64,000 nt of DNA from positions 1 through 64,000 of the forward strand of contig JANQQM010000011.1 in assembly GCA_028289365.1 (NCBI GenBank), in the 5' to 3' direction. The notes under the pieces were generated by a model. That model worked only from the letters and a program-made list of their open reading frames with translations, had not been told where the DNA came from and searched no databases. This DNA comes from Salaquimonas sp. (lineage in GTDB: Bacteria > Pseudomonadota > Alphaproteobacteria > Rhizobiales > Rhizobiaceae). Below are positions 42,524-54,167 of the stretch, one piece after another; positions within the stretch are counted from its first letter, which is position 1, and the number at the start of each line of letters is the position of its first letter. The position numbers and the translations under genes were made by a program.

Positions 42524-43690
42524 ATGCGATTACTAGTTAGCTTGTGTGGTTTGGTAGTATGGGCATGTGTCTCAGCTTACCTGGCTTCACCGTCTCACGC
42601 CCAAGGTTTCAATACATCAGCCGAACAGGCCATTCTTGTCGATGCCGATACCGGAACGGTACTATATTCGAAGGATGGTGATCACAAGTTCCCGCCGGCG
42701 TCACTTGCAAAGCTGATGACCATGGAAGTGGTATTCAATGCGCTGACAACCGGCCAGTTGAAACTATCCGACACATTCTATGTCAGCGAAAATGCATGGC
42801 GAACCGGAGGGGCCAATTCCGGCGGTTCCACCATGTTCGCCGAGCTCAAGTCGGAAATCGCGCTTGAGGACCTGATCAGGGGGGTGATCGTTCAATCCGC
42901 CAATGATGGGTGCATAATCATTGCCGAAGGAATGGCAGGGTCAGAACTGGGATTTGCCGGTCTGATGAATGAACGGGCAAAAAAAATCGGCCTGAAGAAC
43001 TCCCACTTCACCAACTCGACCGGACTACCTGACGAATTGCAATATGTGACGGCCAACGATCTTGCAATACTGGCAAGACACATGATCAAGACCTATCCCG
43101 AATTCTACAATTACTATTCCGAAACGGAGTTTACCTGGAACAACATCAACCAGAGAAACCGGAACCCGCTACTGGCAATGGGCATTGGTGCAGATGGCAT
43201 GAAGACGGGATATACCGAAGCTTCCGGCTACGCGATCGTTGGTTCCGTTAAGCGGCGCGACCAGCGCTTGATTGCAGTGCTTAGCGGGATGGATTCAATG
43301 CGGGTCCGTGCGGAGGAAGCTCGCAAAATACTGGATTGGGGAAGCCGCGCCTTTGAAAAGGTAAAATTATTCGATGCCGGTGAGGTTGTTGGCGAAGCAA
43401 GTGTCTATGGCGGCGAGAAATCCGGTGTCGGTCTGGTCGGCGATGGACCGGTAGAAATCTACCAGCAAATTGGATTCCGCGACAAGATGAAGGCCCGCAT
43501 CTATTATACCGGTCCTCTAATTCCGCCCGTTGAGGAAGGCCAGGAAGTGGCGACATTGAAGGTCTGGATGGGCGACAGGCTCACCCAGGAGACACCCTTA
43601 TATGCTGTTGAGACTGTCGAACAGGGTGGCATTCCCCGGCGATCTTTTGATGCTTTGAAGGAGCTCTTATTGGGGTGGATACCGTTCTAG
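42524..43690 (+). CDS. D-alanyl-D-alanine carboxypeptidase (PBP5/6 type)
   Basis: PPASLAKLMTMEVVF (SxxK), SANDGCIIIAE (SxN), DGMKTGYTEASGY (KTG). Confidence 0.95.
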   Translation: MRLLVSLCGLVVWACVSAYLASPSHAQGFNTSAEQAILVDADTGTVLYSKDGDHKFPPASLAKLMTMEVVFNALTTGQLKLSDTFYVSENAWRTGGANSGGSTMFAELKSEIALEDLIRGVIVQSANDGCIIIAEGMAGSELGFAGLMNERAKKIGLKNSHFTNSTGLPDELQYVTANDLAILARHMIKTYPEFYNYYSETEFTWNNINQRNRNPLLAMGIGADGMKTGYTEASGYAIVGSVKRRDQRLIAVLSGMDSMRVRAEEARKILDWGSRAFEKVKLFDAGEVVGEASVYGGEKSGVGLVGDGPVEIYQQIGFRDKMKARIYYTGPLIPPVEEGQEVATLKVWMGDRLTQETPLYAVETVEQGGIPRRSFDALKELLLGWIPF

Positions 43691-43837
43691 TTCGAATTGT
43701 AGAACTTCATCTGGCTTGTTGTTGCTTCTCAGCCTAAAACCAAAACAACTTTTGCTCCGGCGATCCTTCAGATTGCTTCCTTCGAATATAATGCCATAAG
43801 ATTACGGGCCTCCATTTTGACGTAACTTTCACGTTGA

Positions 43838-44605
43838 ATGTCGGCGAATTGCCAAACGTTTGAAAGGGATCACTGCTTGGCCCGCAACAAAGCTGCAAAG
43901 AAATCTGAACGAGGCTGGTTCATCACGTTCGAGGGCGGCGAGGGATCCGGCAAGTCAACACAAATCCGGCATCTCAAGAAGACGCTTGAGAAAAAGGGTT
44001 TTGACGTGCTGATAACGCGCGAGCCTGGCGGCTCGGCGGGCGGCGAGGCGGTCCGGCACGTGCTCCTGACCGGTGCGGCGGAGCCATTTGGTTCGGAGAT
44101 GGAAGCGATCTTGTTTTCGGCTGCCCGCTCAGACCATGTCGAAACAATCATAAAGCCGGCGCTGGAAGCCGGCACTGTTGTCTTGTGCGACCGATTTCTG
44201 GATTCTACTCGCGTTTACCAAGGCGTCACTGGTGATGTTGATATGGAGTTCTTGAAGAAACTTGAGGAAATAGCATGCGAAGACTGCTGGCCGGACCTTA
44301 CCCTGGTCTTGGACATTGATCCGTCAGAAGGGTTGAAACGAGCGAAAGAGCGGCGTGCCGAAGGCGAGGCGGCAGACCGCTTTGAAAGGGAGCCGATAAA
44401 ACTGCAGCGAAGGCGACGCAAGGCATTTCTCGATATTGCAAAGCAGGAACCGGAACGCTGCGTCGTGATCGACGCAAGCGGTACAGAGAAATCCGTGCGC
44501 ACGGCAATAAACTCTGCCGTGAAGAAACACATGCGCTCTGCATCACCCGGCCACATGAATTTGCGCCATGACAGTCAGGCGGTCGCGAAAGCAGGCGCAT
44601 CATGA
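43838..44605 (+). CDS. tmk: Thymidylate kinase (possible TTG start at 43877)
   Basis: [48 protein letters not shown]. Confidence 0.96.
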   Translation: MSANCQTFERDHCLARNKAAKKSERGWFITFEGGEGSGKSTQIRHLKKTLEKKGFDVLITREPGGSAGGEAVRHVLLTGAAEPFGSEMEAILFSAARSDHVETIIKPALEAGTVVLCDRFLDSTRVYQGVTGDVDMEFLKKLEEIACEDCWPDLTLVLDIDPSEGLKRAKERRAEGEAADRFEREPIKLQRRRRKAFLDIAKQEPERCVVIDASGTEKSVRTAINSAVKKHMRSASPGHMNLRHDSQAVAKAGAS

Positions 44606-45684
44606 CGGATGACGTTTCAAACCTCGCTGCATGGGACAGGATCGACGGAATACCTGATCCACTGGAAACACGAAGCGTAGTCGGCCACGAATGCACTCTG
44701 GACCAACTTTGCGAACGATATGCCAGCGGAAAAATGCACCATGCTTGGCTCTTGAGTGGGCCGAAGGGAATAGGAAAGGCGACCCTCGCGGCCCGTTTCG
44801 CCGGTCAGGTACTGCGCAATCCGGAGCCGGAGAAAGCTCCAAAGAATTATATTCAGCCACCGGAAACCGACGCTATCGAAGGCCGGATCATTCGCGGAGC
44901 GCACCCAAATTTGCTCCTTATGCGGCGGCCCTGGAACGAACGCGACAAGAAATGGCGAAGCGACCTTACAGTCGATGAAATCAGGCGGACAATCTCCTTT
45001 TTTGGCACATCATCGGCTGAGAGTGGCTGGCGTGTGGCGATTGTAGATACTGCCGATGATTTAAATGCTTCTTCTGCCAATGCGCTTCTGAAAATCCTGG
45101 AAGAACCGCCAGCCAATACAATTCTGCTGATCTTGGCGAATTTGCCTGGCAGGTCTTTGTCTACAATTCGCTCCCGTTGTCAGAGACTCGCTTTGAAGGC
45201 ACTTGATGAAGACCAAATTGTCGAAGCGCTAAGAGCTATCCCCATGTTTTCCGACAGTGATGAAAATGAACTCAGGCAAGCGGCGAAACTTTCGGGCGGT
45301 TCGGTTCGACGGACAATCCTGATCCATACTGAAAATGGCGTGGAATTGGATGAGCGGTTAAGAACGCTTGCAGAAAAGAACGGTCAGCCGGACTGGTCTG
45401 CGATCCACAAGCTCGCCGGCGAGCTAAGTCCCGCCAATCGCAATGAGCGATATCGGCTATTTCTGGATCTGACACATGATTATCTGTCACAAAAAATCCG
45501 GCTTAATGCGAGGTCGGATTCCGATCAATCTCACGTGGAGTTTTCGACCGATATTTCGGAGCTTGCCGGATGGACCGATGTGTGGGAAAAGACGCGCCAT
45601 TCAGCCGAGCAGACCGATGCCTATAATCTTGACCGGAAACAAGTGATCCTCAACCTGTTTTCTGCAATCCATGAATTGGCCTGA
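44602..45684 (+). CDS. holB: DNA polymerase III subunit delta'
   Basis: [60 protein letters not shown]; follows tmk. Confidence 0.94.
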   Translation: MTDDVSNLAAWDRIDGIPDPLETRSVVGHECTLDQLCERYASGKMHHAWLLSGPKGIGKATLAARFAGQVLRNPEPEKAPKNYIQPPETDAIEGRIIRGAHPNLLLMRRPWNERDKKWRSDLTVDEIRRTISFFGTSSAESGWRVAIVDTADDLNASSANALLKILEEPPANTILLILANLPGRSLSTIRSRCQRLALKALDEDQIVEALRAIPMFSDSDENELRQAAKLSGGSVRRTILIHTENGVELDERLRTLAEKNGQPDWSAIHKLAGELSPANRNERYRLFLDLTHDYLSQKIRLNARSDSDQSHVEFSTDISELAGWTDVWEKTRHSAEQTDAYNLDRKQVILNLFSAIHELA

Positions 45685-45729
45685 CGACTAGGAAAGACCG
45701 AAATTTATTCAGCAGGAACGTCAGCCGTC

Positions 45730-47280
45730 ATGAGTAATGACAAGCAATATTATCTGACAACAGCAATATCTTATCCCAATGGTGTTCCCCATATTGGGCA
45801 TGCCTATGAACTGATCGCGACCGACGCCCTGGCACGCTTCAAGCGTCTGGATGGCTATGAGGTATTTTTCGTGACCGGCACCGACGAACACGGCCAGAAA
45901 ATGCTGCAGACCGCGCGCGGTGAAGATTTGGAACCGCGCGTATTGGCTGATCGAAATTCGGAACTGTTCCGGGAAATGGCAAAGGCGCTGAATGCCTCGC
46001 AGGATGACTTCATCCGCACGACGGAAGAGCGCCACTACGAAGCCTGTCAGGAATTGTGGCGTCGCATGGACGCAAATGGCGATATCTACAAGGACAGCTA
46101 TGCCGGCTGGTACTCTGTGCGGGACGAGGCCTATTACGACGAGAAGGAAACGGAACTGCGTGACGATGGCGTGCGCTATGGTCCGCAGGGTTCACCGGTC
46201 GAATGGGTCGAGGAGGAAAGCTATTTTTTTCGCCTGTCCGACTATCAGGACAGATTGCTTGAACATTACGCAAGCAATCCGGAATTCATCGGGCCGGACA
46301 CCCGCCGCAACGAAGTTGTCAGTTTCGTAAAGTCCGGATTGCATGATCTTTCGATTTCGCGAACGACCTTCGACTGGGGCATTCCCGTGCCTGGCGACGA
46401 AAAGCACGTCATGTATGTGTGGGTTGATGCCCTCACCAACTATGTCACCGCCACCGGCTGGCCGGGGGAGGGCCCCAACACCCATTTTTGGCCGGCAGAC
46501 CTGCATGTCATCGGCAAGGACATTGTCCGTTTTCACGCGATTTATTGGCCGGCATTCCTGATGTCTGCCGGATTGGAATTGCCGAAACGTGTCTATGGAC
46601 ACGGATTTCTGTTCAACCGCGGAGAGAAGATGTCTAAATCCGTGGGTAACGTTGTCGATCCATTTTCGATGGCCGAGACCTATGGCGTGGATCAGATGCG
46701 TTTCTTTTTTCTGCGCGAAGTCCCGTTCGGCAATGATGGCAATTACAGCCATGAAGCCATTGTGGCACGCATTAATGCCGACCTTGCCAATGACATCGGC
46801 AATTTGGCCCAACGCTCATTGTCCATGATTGCGAAGAATTGCGAGGGCAAGGTACCCACGCCTGGTGATTTTTCGCCGGAAGATCAGGCGATACTGGGCG
46901 CTGCCTACGGGCTGGTGGAAGAAATTCGGCCGGATATTGACCAACAACAAATTCACAAGGCGCTTGACGCGATCTGGAGGGTTGTCGCTGACGCCAACCG
47001 GTATTTCGCCGCCCAGGAACCATGGGCATTGAAAAAAACAGATCCCGAGCGGATGAACACCGTCTTGTATGTGACTGCTGAAACGATCCGGGTGCTGGGT
47101 ATTCTTTCACAATTCGTGATGCCGGAAAGCGGGGCGAAATTACTTGATCTACTCTCCGTCCCTCCAGACGCCAGGAGTTTTGCGCAGATTGATGCGGAGC
47201 ATGCGTTGAGTGCTGGAACGGAACTTCCCAAACCGAGCGGCGTGTTTCCGCGCTGGGTAGAACCTGCAGACGCGGACTGA
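45730..47280 (+). CDS. metG: Methionyl-tRNA synthetase
   Basis: [27 protein letters not shown] (HIGH), [14 protein letters not shown] (KMSKS). Confidence 0.97.
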   Translation: MSNDKQYYLTTAISYPNGVPHIGHAYELIATDALARFKRLDGYEVFFVTGTDEHGQKMLQTARGEDLEPRVLADRNSELFREMAKALNASQDDFIRTTEERHYEACQELWRRMDANGDIYKDSYAGWYSVRDEAYYDEKETELRDDGVRYGPQGSPVEWVEEESYFFRLSDYQDRLLEHYASNPEFIGPDTRRNEVVSFVKSGLHDLSISRTTFDWGIPVPGDEKHVMYVWVDALTNYVTATGWPGEGPNTHFWPADLHVIGKDIVRFHAIYWPAFLMSAGLELPKRVYGHGFLFNRGEKMSKSVGNVVDPFSMAETYGVDQMRFFFLREVPFGNDGNYSHEAIVARINADLANDIGNLAQRSLSMIAKNCEGKVPTPGDFSPEDQAILGAAYGLVEEIRPDIDQQQIHKALDAIWRVVADANRYFAAQEPWALKKTDPERMNTVLYVTAETIRVLGILSQFVMPESGAKLLDLLSVPPDARSFAQIDAEHALSAGTELPKPSGVFPRWVEPADAD

Positions 47281-47284
47281 TCCC

Positions 47285-48085
47285 ATGCTGGTAGATTCCC
47301 ACTGCCATCTGGATTTTCCTGATTTTGGCGACGAGCTGGATCTGATCGTCCAGCGCGCCAGTGACGCTGGCGTTGCAGGCATGGTCACGATTTGCACGCG
47401 GGTGAAGAACTTTTCGCGCGTGCTGAAGATCGCTGAAGCCTATCCCAACATCTATTGTTCGGTGGGAACCCATCCCCACAATGCGGCTGAAGAACTGGAC
47501 GTCACCGCAGAGCAATTGGTGGAACTTGCAGAACATGAAAAAGTTGCCGCAATCGGCGAAGCAGGCCTGGATTACTATTACGACAAATCACCAAGAACCG
47601 CCCAGTCACAGGGCTTTCGTACCCATATCGCAGCGGCCAGGATAACCGGATTGCCGCTGGTCATTCATGCGCGCGACGCAGACAACGACATGATCGAAAT
47701 CCTGACCGATGAAACAGGAAAGGGGGCCTTTCCCTTTATTCTGCATTGTTTTTCATCCGGTCGGGAGCTTGCGCAAGTCGGGATCAAGCTGGGAGGCTAC
47801 GTTTCGTTCTCTGGCATCTTGACGTTCAAGAACAGCGAGGAGATCCGCTCGATCGCCAGGGAATTGCCAATCGACAGGCTGCTGGTTGAAACCGATGCCC
47901 CATATCTTGCTCCGCCTCCCTTTCGAGGAAAACGCAATGAGCCGAGCTATGTAACCAATACCGCTCGTGTCCTGGCCGAGACCAAAAACGTCAATGAAGA
48001 CGAAATAGCCGAGAAGACTACCGAGAATTTCTTCAAAATTTTCAAGAAGATACCAGAAGCGGCATTCGGGGATATCGCCCATTGA
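47285..48085 (+). CDS. tatD: TatD-family deoxyribonuclease
   Basis: LVDSHCHLDFPDF, AIGEAGLDYYYDKS, LVIHARDADNDM, LLVETDAPYLAPPPFRGKRNEP. Confidence 0.95.
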   Translation: MLVDSHCHLDFPDFGDELDLIVQRASDAGVAGMVTICTRVKNFSRVLKIAEAYPNIYCSVGTHPHNAAEELDVTAEQLVELAEHEKVAAIGEAGLDYYYDKSPRTAQSQGFRTHIAAARITGLPLVIHARDADNDMIEILTDETGKGAFPFILHCFSSGRELAQVGIKLGGYVSFSGILTFKNSEEIRSIARELPIDRLLVETDAPYLAPPPFRGKRNEPSYVTNTARVLAETKNVNEDEIAEKTTENFFKIFKKIPEAAFGDIAH

Positions 48086-48909
48086 CCTTGCGATTCACGA
48101 TTCTGGGCTGCGGGTCTTCGCCTGGCGTTCCGCGCGTCCATGGCGAATGGGGTGCTTGCGATCCCAATAATCCCAAGAACTATCGTCTGCGTTGTTCATT
48201 GTTGATTGAGCGCCTGGGTCCAAATGGCAAGACAACTGTCGTGGTCGATACGACACCGGATTTTCGCCAGCAGATGTTGAGTGCCGACGTCAAGCATATT
48301 GATGGTGTTGTCTATACCCATGCGCATGCCGACCATGTCCATGGCATCGACGATTTACGTGGTTATGCTCAGATACAGAAGGAACGAATTCGGACCTATA
48401 GTGATCAGCCGACTTTCGAGCGGCTAATGCAGGGTTTCGGTTATTGCTATGAAAGTCCGAACGGCAGTATCTATCCGCCAATACTGGAAAACCGGAAAAT
48501 ACGCGCTGGCGAAGCTTTTGAAATCGAAGGGGAGGGCGGCAACATAAGACTCCTTCCGATTCTGCAAATACACGCCAACATTACCTCCCTGGGGTTCAGG
48601 ATCGGTGGCGATCTGGACAGACTGGAAGGGGGCTTGTGCTATTCATCGGATATTTCTGCCATTCCCGATGAGAGTGTTTCCCAGTTTGAAAATCTCGACA
48701 TCTGGATTGTCGATGCGCTTCAATATCGAGAACATGTCAGTCATTTTTCGCTTGGTCAGGCTCTGGCATGGATCGAAAAACTGAAGCCAAAAAGAAGCGT
48801 TCTCACCCACATGCATATCCCGCTCGATTATGAGGCGGTTATGCGTGAGACACCTGACAATGTTAAGCCTGCATTCGACGGCATGGTGTTAGAGCTGGGC
48901 TCAGACTAG
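48082..48909 (+). CDS. MBL-fold hydrolase (PhnP-like)
   Basis: GCGSSPGVPRVHGEWGACDPNNPKNYRLRCS, YTHAHADHVHGIDDLR, LTHMHIPLDYE. Confidence 0.92.
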   Translation: MTLRFTILGCGSSPGVPRVHGEWGACDPNNPKNYRLRCSLLIERLGPNGKTTVVVDTTPDFRQQMLSADVKHIDGVVYTHAHADHVHGIDDLRGYAQIQKERIRTYSDQPTFERLMQGFGYCYESPNGSIYPPILENRKIRAGEAFEIEGEGGNIRLLPILQIHANITSLGFRIGGDLDRLEGGLCYSSDISAIPDESVSQFENLDIWIVDALQYREHVSHFSLGQALAWIEKLKPKRSVLTHMHIPLDYEAVMRETPDNVKPAFDGMVLELGSD

Positions 48910-48940
48910 CCCAGCAGCGTTCACGACACGTATTCTCGAA

Positions 48941-50452
48941 TTAACGAGTATACCGGAATCCGTTGAACAACGGAATCATGTTGAAGCGCGGACGCTGGTA
49001 ACGTGGCCGTTGATAGCGGATCCGGCTGGTACGGTAATACCGGCGTTCTCCTCTGGAAGCATGACGTACCGTCCGGGCTTTACGCCTGATCTTTCTCTTC
49101 GGCGGAGCAACAGCGGCAACGTAGTTGCGGTCAATTCGCGTATTAACGGCGAAATCGGTTTTCCAGCCGGTATAGCGTTCTGTTCCATTATCGGTAATCG
49201 TAATCGAGGTTCCCGGTGTCAGCATCGGGGCCAGACGGTCACGCAGCTTGTCGGCAATATGAATGCGGTCGAGTGTATCAGACAGCAGAACGTCGGCACT
49301 AGCCGTATCGTCGATACCCAGAAGCGCGCGGCTATTGTCGCCAATCTTGTTTTCAAGCGTAAAGGCATTCCACCCGGTATTGCCGGATTTGCGGTCGAAT
49401 TGTGCAGCAACCAACAGATGCGTACCAATCGGTTCCTCGGGGTTGTCGAGCCTGATTGGTGCTTCGAAGACCGGCTCGAAATTCTGACGAACTGACAGAA
49501 TTGCATTTGGCGGGCTGTCCTTGCCGGCTGCCTTGTAGATCGCATTGACGACTTCGGGTGTCGGCGATCCCGTTACCGGCATTTCGTTTGCTTCCTGGAA
49601 ACGGCGGATGGCAGCGCGCGTGTCACGGCCAACCAGGCCGTCAACATCTCCAGCATTAAACCCCTGGTCATTAAGGATCGCCTGCATCTCGCGTGCCATG
49701 TCCGGATGGGCTTTGCGGGTAATCAATATGCGAAGAGGTTTTTCATTTTCCGGCGCCTTATGGATAATTGCTCGATAAACCGGGAGGAGGGCGCCCGCCT
49801 CCGAAATCAGATCCGTGCTTTCGCGGTCAAAAACCGTGTCTGATGCAAAACTGATATGCCACGGCTCATCCGCAGCATCGGTCGTTGCGAAAGCCTCCTG
49901 CTTGGGCTTGAGAAGCGGCTCCGGTTTGTATTCCCAAGGCATTGACGGCTGCAGGAGCACGTCGTGCAATACCGGCTGCGGCTGCACCATGTCACCATTG
50001 ATAATGACATGGGCACCGGAATTCGTCATCGCGAACAGTTCCTCGTCGAACCCGTCTGGCAGCCTTATGCATCCATGGCTTGCCGGATAGTTCGGCACAC
50101 TGTCAGAGCCGTGAAGCGCTATGCCGGTCCACGTCAGTCGTTGCATGAACGGCATCGGTGCATTGGAATAGATATTGGATCGATGAAACCGTTTCTTGTG
50201 AAGGATGGAAAAAATCCCGGTGGGTGTCGAATGTCCGGGCTTGCCGGAAGAAATTTTCGATTCACTGATCGTCTGGTTTCCACGGAAAACCTGGAGCCTT
50301 TGTTCATTCAAGGAGATGACGATTTGGAGCTGATCTTCTGACACGCTGTCTGGCGCGAATGCTGTTGCCGATGTTGTTCCGTGCAATAAAAGAAACAACG
50401 CGGAAATAATTCCTGAGGTCGCACGCATCACTTTCCCTCTAACTCTAAACAA
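48941..50452 (-). CDS. L,D-transpeptidase with peptidoglycan-binding domain and Arg/Tyr-rich C-terminal tail
   Basis: ALHGSDSVPNYPASHGCIRLPDGFDEELFAM; PG-binding repeat LNDQGFNAGDVDGLVGRDTRAAIRRFQ; tail RRYYRTSRIRYQRPRYQRPRF. Confidence 0.9.
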   Translation of the reverse strand: MFRVRGKVMRATSGIISALFLLLHGTTSATAFAPDSVSEDQLQIVISLNEQRLQVFRGNQTISESKISSGKPGHSTPTGIFSILHKKRFHRSNIYSNAPMPFMQRLTWTGIALHGSDSVPNYPASHGCIRLPDGFDEELFAMTNSGAHVIINGDMVQPQPVLHDVLLQPSMPWEYKPEPLLKPKQEAFATTDAADEPWHISFASDTVFDRESTDLISEAGALLPVYRAIIHKAPENEKPLRILITRKAHPDMAREMQAILNDQGFNAGDVDGLVGRDTRAAIRRFQEANEMPVTGSPTPEVVNAIYKAAGKDSPPNAILSVRQNFEPVFEAPIRLDNPEEPIGTHLLVAAQFDRKSGNTGWNAFTLENKIGDNSRALLGIDDTASADVLLSDTLDRIHIADKLRDRLAPMLTPGTSITITDNGTERYTGWKTDFAVNTRIDRNYVAAVAPPKRKIRRKARTVRHASRGERRYYRTSRIRYQRPRYQRPRFNMIPLFNGFRYTR

Positions 50453-50782
50453 GGCCCCATGGGCCGACAGTAATTGCCAAAGGCCCTTGTGGCAATCGTC
50501 TGCATTTTCAATTCATTGTCAGTAACGGCTTCCCAGCTCGATTGTCAGGCAAGATAAAGGAGGAATATTAATGTAGGACGAAGGCCGTCCGAAGTTTTCA
50601 GCTTGTGGCTTTACGGATTGTCCTCACTGCTAATCAGTAGGGCGTTAGAGCAGGAATTTCGATGTCAGGTCAAAAAAACCAATAAATTCAATAAATAAGC
50701 GGCAGCGCTTATTATCAGGCGGTATAACAAAATAGTTCCATAATATATCTTATGCAATTTATATTATTGTGGAGGCCGACAG

Positions 50783-50823
50783 ATCGTTAAGGTGTTGCGG
50801 TATTTGCGCAACGCCTTAACGAT
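50783..50823. other. 17-bp-arm inverted repeat
   Basis: ATCGTTAAGGTGTTGCG-GTATTTG-CGCAACGCCTTAACGAT (one T/C variation in the arms); no T-tract. Confidence 0.85.
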
Positions 50824-50838
50824 AAATCCAAATGGTCC

Positions 50839-51270
50839 CTACCCGTGTACATGTTCGGCAATAAGTTCAGCGACTGACGGCCCCGGCCCCACCAGCTCCA
50901 GGACATTCCGGTCAGGATCGCGGATAAAGATTGTGCTGGTCCCGCGGAACTCCCGCCGGCCGGTAATCTTAATCCCGTTGTCGGTTACAAATTTTTCAGT
51001 TGCCTCGGCGTCCTTCATCTTGAGAGCCAGATGGGTAATGCCCGGATATTTCTTTTTCTCGTCCATCAGCACGTTCTCCCCGGCTCTCGCAGTTGCCGGA
51101 CCGAGTAGATTGATGTTGATGCCGGATGGATGCAGCATCACCAGTGGATGGCCCTGCTCATAACCGCCGTCAGCTAGAAGTTTGAAGCCGAGTAATTCAT
51201 AAAATTTTACAGATTTTTCCCGGTCGCTGATGCGAATGCCAATATGATCAAAATTAGCAATATCGAGCAT
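50839..51270 (-). CDS. VOC (glyoxalase-fold) family protein
   Basis: FDHIGIRISDREKSVKFYELLGFKLL...FIRDPDRNVLELVGP. Confidence 0.9.
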   Translation of the reverse strand: MLDIANFDHIGIRISDREKSVKFYELLGFKLLADGGYEQGHPLVMLHPSGININLLGPATARAGENVLMDEKKKYPGITHLALKMKDAEATEKFVTDNGIKITGRREFRGTSTIFIRDPDRNVLELVGPGPSVAELIAEHVHG

Positions 51271-51463
51271 GTGTCGAATCCTTCAATTTGAATTTTCATC
51301 CGAATTTAGTCATCGACAAGAAAGTCAACAATATAGGATTCGGAATGATATTGTTTCCAAATTAACTATAATAGTATGAGCATTGGCAGGGCGTCCGATC
51401 GCGCAAGCAAATGCATCAGACAGCACGGTATGCAGAAGCGTGAGAGTCTGTTATCCGGTGTGG

Positions 51464-52303
51464 ATGACACCATCACGAGACATTACCCGATTGCTTGAAA
51501 TCATGGCTGCCCTGCGGACGCCGGTAACAGGTTGCCCCTGGGACGTGGAACAGGATTTCAAGTCCATTGCGCCCTACACGATCGAAGAAGCCTACGAAGT
51601 TGCTGATGCGATTGATCGTGACGATATGCAGGACCTGAAGCTCGAATTGGGCGACCTGTTGTTGCAGGTCGTCTATCACGCGCAAATGGCCGATGAAGAA
51701 AAATCATTCAATTTTGGTGACGTCGTCGAGGCGGTAACAAAAAAAATGATTCGCCGGCACCCGCATGTCTTTGGTGATGAAAAAGCCAGATCTGCCGGAA
51801 TGGCCAAGGGCACATGGGAGCGGATCAAGGCGCAAGAGAAAATAGATCTTGCAGAAGAAAAGCGTCTGGCCGGCACTGCCGATCCGGAAAAGTCCGGACT
51901 TCTGGATGACGTGCCAGGCGCCCTGCCCGGTTTGATGACAGCCGTAAAATTGCAGGCAAAGGCCGGAAGAGTCGGTTTCGATTGGAATGATCCTCATGCA
52001 GTGGTGGCGAAAATTCGGGAAGAAGTTGCCGAGGTGGAAACCGAAATAGAAGACGGCAATGAAGCACAGCACTTCGAGGAGATTGGAGATTTGCTGTTCG
52101 CCGTCGCCAACCTTGCCCGGCACCTGGATGTTGAACCTGAAAGCGCGTTACGAGCTGCCAATCAAAAATTCAGAAGACGCTTCGCTTATATCGAGGCCAA
52201 TATCGACAAGACCGGTGAGACGCTCCAAAGCGCAGATCTTGATACGATGGAAACCCTGTGGGTCGAGGCCAAGAAATCCGAAAAACCAGAAAATGCCACA
52301 TAG
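51464..52303 (+). CDS. mazG: Nucleoside triphosphate pyrophosphohydrolase MazG (ORF-track start 51383)
   Basis: LLEIMAALRTPVTGCPWDVEQDFKSIAPYTIEEAYEVADAI; second MazG domain in the C-terminal half. Confidence 0.95.
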   Translation: MTPSRDITRLLEIMAALRTPVTGCPWDVEQDFKSIAPYTIEEAYEVADAIDRDDMQDLKLELGDLLLQVVYHAQMADEEKSFNFGDVVEAVTKKMIRRHPHVFGDEKARSAGMAKGTWERIKAQEKIDLAEEKRLAGTADPEKSGLLDDVPGALPGLMTAVKLQAKAGRVGFDWNDPHAVVAKIREEVAEVETEIEDGNEAQHFEEIGDLLFAVANLARHLDVEPESALRAANQKFRRRFAYIEANIDKTGETLQSADLDTMETLWVEAKKSEKPENAT

Positions 52304-52338
52304 ATCTAAAAACAGAACGTGTGACAAGCGCTATGCTG

Positions 52339-53718
52339 TCACGCTGCAAACTTGGCGAATGCCTCCCGCCTGCCCCGCTTGACCCTGATTGTCATCGAAA
52401 TGGTTCCGTCTTCATTATCTTGGCGGTTCAGAACCTTTGCATTCTCATAGACCCAGGACAAATCTTTCAGATCCTTGAGACCCAACCGGATATCGAGAAC
52501 CCTGTCTTCATCACCGATTTTCCGGGCGATCACATCCAACAGTTCATCAGTCCCCTGCCCCGTAATCGCTGACACCATTACTGGAGCGTTTTCTGCAGAA
52601 CGCGTTGCCTGAATCAATCTGGCTGCTTCCGGTGAGAGCAAATCCATCTTGTTCCAGACTTCGACAATCCTGGACTTGTTGTCCGGGCCAATTCCAATTT
52701 TCTCAAGCACTGCATATACGTCTTGTGACTGGACTGCATTCTCGGGGTCGGAGATATCGCGGACATGAAGGATCAAATCTGCTTCCACCACTTCTTCCAG
52801 TGTCGCCCGGAATGCTGCTACCAGCGTCGTCGGCAGATCGGATACAAATCCGACCGTGTCTGACAAGATCACATCTGATCCGTCGGGCAATGAAAGCTCA
52901 CGTAATGTCGGGTCCAGCGTCGCAAACAGCAGGTCCTTTGCAAGCACATCCGCATTCGTCAGTTGATTGAATAGTGTAGATTTACCGGCATTTGTATAGC
53001 CTACCAGGGCGACAATCGGCGTGGGAACACGCTTGCGTTTTGATCGATGCAGAAGGCGGGTCCGCTTAACTTTTTCAAGGTCCTTTTCCAACCGCAATAT
53101 TCTTCTTTGCAATTGCCGGCGGTCTGCCTCGATCTGCGTTTCGCCGGGTCCCCCGGTCTTTCCAAGCCCGCCGCGCTGCCGCTCCAGGTGGGTCCATTGT
53201 CGTACCAATCTGCCCTTCTGGTAGTTCAATTGCGCAAGTTCGACCTGAAGACGACCTTCCTTTGTCCGGGCCCGTTCTCCAAAAATTTCCAGGATCAATC
53301 CGGTTCTGTCCAGCACCTTGCAATGCCAGGCTTTCTCCAGATTATGTTGCTGAACCGGGCTTAGCGGATGATCAACGATTGCCAGACCGACATTCTCGGC
53401 CTTCACGATCCCTGCAATCTCCTCAGTCTTGCCTTTGCCGAAAAGGGTCGATGCTCTCCTGCTTCTAAGCGAGATCACGCCATTTTCGACGACGTCCAGA
53501 TTTATCGCATGTGCGAGACCGATCGCCTCCTGAAGTCTTGCATCAGCAGATCGCGCAATCGCTGTGCCAGAGGCATTTGCTACACTGGAACCTGTGTTGC
53601 CAGCACCTGACCTTACCGAGCTGAATTCAGGCACAAGCACCAGCGCGCGCTCCGGAGCGCCAGCATCTTCTGCATTCCACTGAAAACCGCTTTTCTTGTC
53701 AGGATCGTGTTCTGTCAA
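52339..53718 (-). CDS. hflX: GTPase HflX
   Basis: [56 protein letters not shown]. Confidence 0.96.
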   Translation of the reverse strand: MTEHDPDKKSGFQWNAEDAGAPERALVLVPEFSSVRSGAGNTGSSVANASGTAIARSADARLQEAIGLAHAINLDVVENGVISLRSRRASTLFGKGKTEEIAGIVKAENVGLAIVDHPLSPVQQHNLEKAWHCKVLDRTGLILEIFGERARTKEGRLQVELAQLNYQKGRLVRQWTHLERQRGGLGKTGGPGETQIEADRRQLQRRILRLEKDLEKVKRTRLLHRSKRKRVPTPIVALVGYTNAGKSTLFNQLTNADVLAKDLLFATLDPTLRELSLPDGSDVILSDTVGFVSDLPTTLVAAFRATLEEVVEADLILHVRDISDPENAVQSQDVYAVLEKIGIGPDNKSRIVEVWNKMDLLSPEAARLIQATRSAENAPVMVSAITGQGTDELLDVIARKIGDEDRVLDIRLGLKDLKDLSWVYENAKVLNRQDNEDGTISMTIRVKRGRREAFAKFAA

Positions 53719-53963
53719 CCAGAAGCCTCGCTGCCCCCGGAATCGCCCATGTTAACAGGTGCTGATGGCATGATGGTTGATATTGCATGCTTGTAGACAA
53801 GCTGCGCAATACCATCACGTTTCAACAATACACAAAAATTATCAAACCAGGTAACGACACCGTTCAGCTTGACACCATTGACCAGGAATATTGTCAGGGG
53901 AATTTTCTGTTTCCGTACCTGATTTAGAAACGCATCCTGCAAATTTTGAGACTTCTCACCCAT
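53715..53963 (-). CDS. hfq: RNA chaperone Hfq
   Basis: 82 aa; [57 protein letters not shown]. Confidence 0.98.
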   Translation of the reverse strand: MGEKSQNLQDAFLNQVRKQKIPLTIFLVNGVKLNGVVTWFDNFCVLLKRDGIAQLVYKHAISTIMPSAPVNMGDSGGSEASG

Positions 53964-54167
53964 CTTTTCTTATTGTCTCCGCTACGTGCCGCAGCCCCCG
54001 AAATCAGCTGGGCGTAAATTTTACTTTTTTGTCGTTTGATTATTGTGGTGATCTAATTTGCACAAACCTAGCGACCATTTTCTTGGGATTATTTCAGTAT
54101 TAAGAGAATCAAATTAAAACACAACTGCTAGTGTCATATTCTTTCATCCATGACATTTTCAAATTGA

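Noticed and set aside
46772-47536. 254-aa minus-strand ORF across metG/tatD
   Set aside because: Antisense to two confidently identified genes; no family-like motifs.
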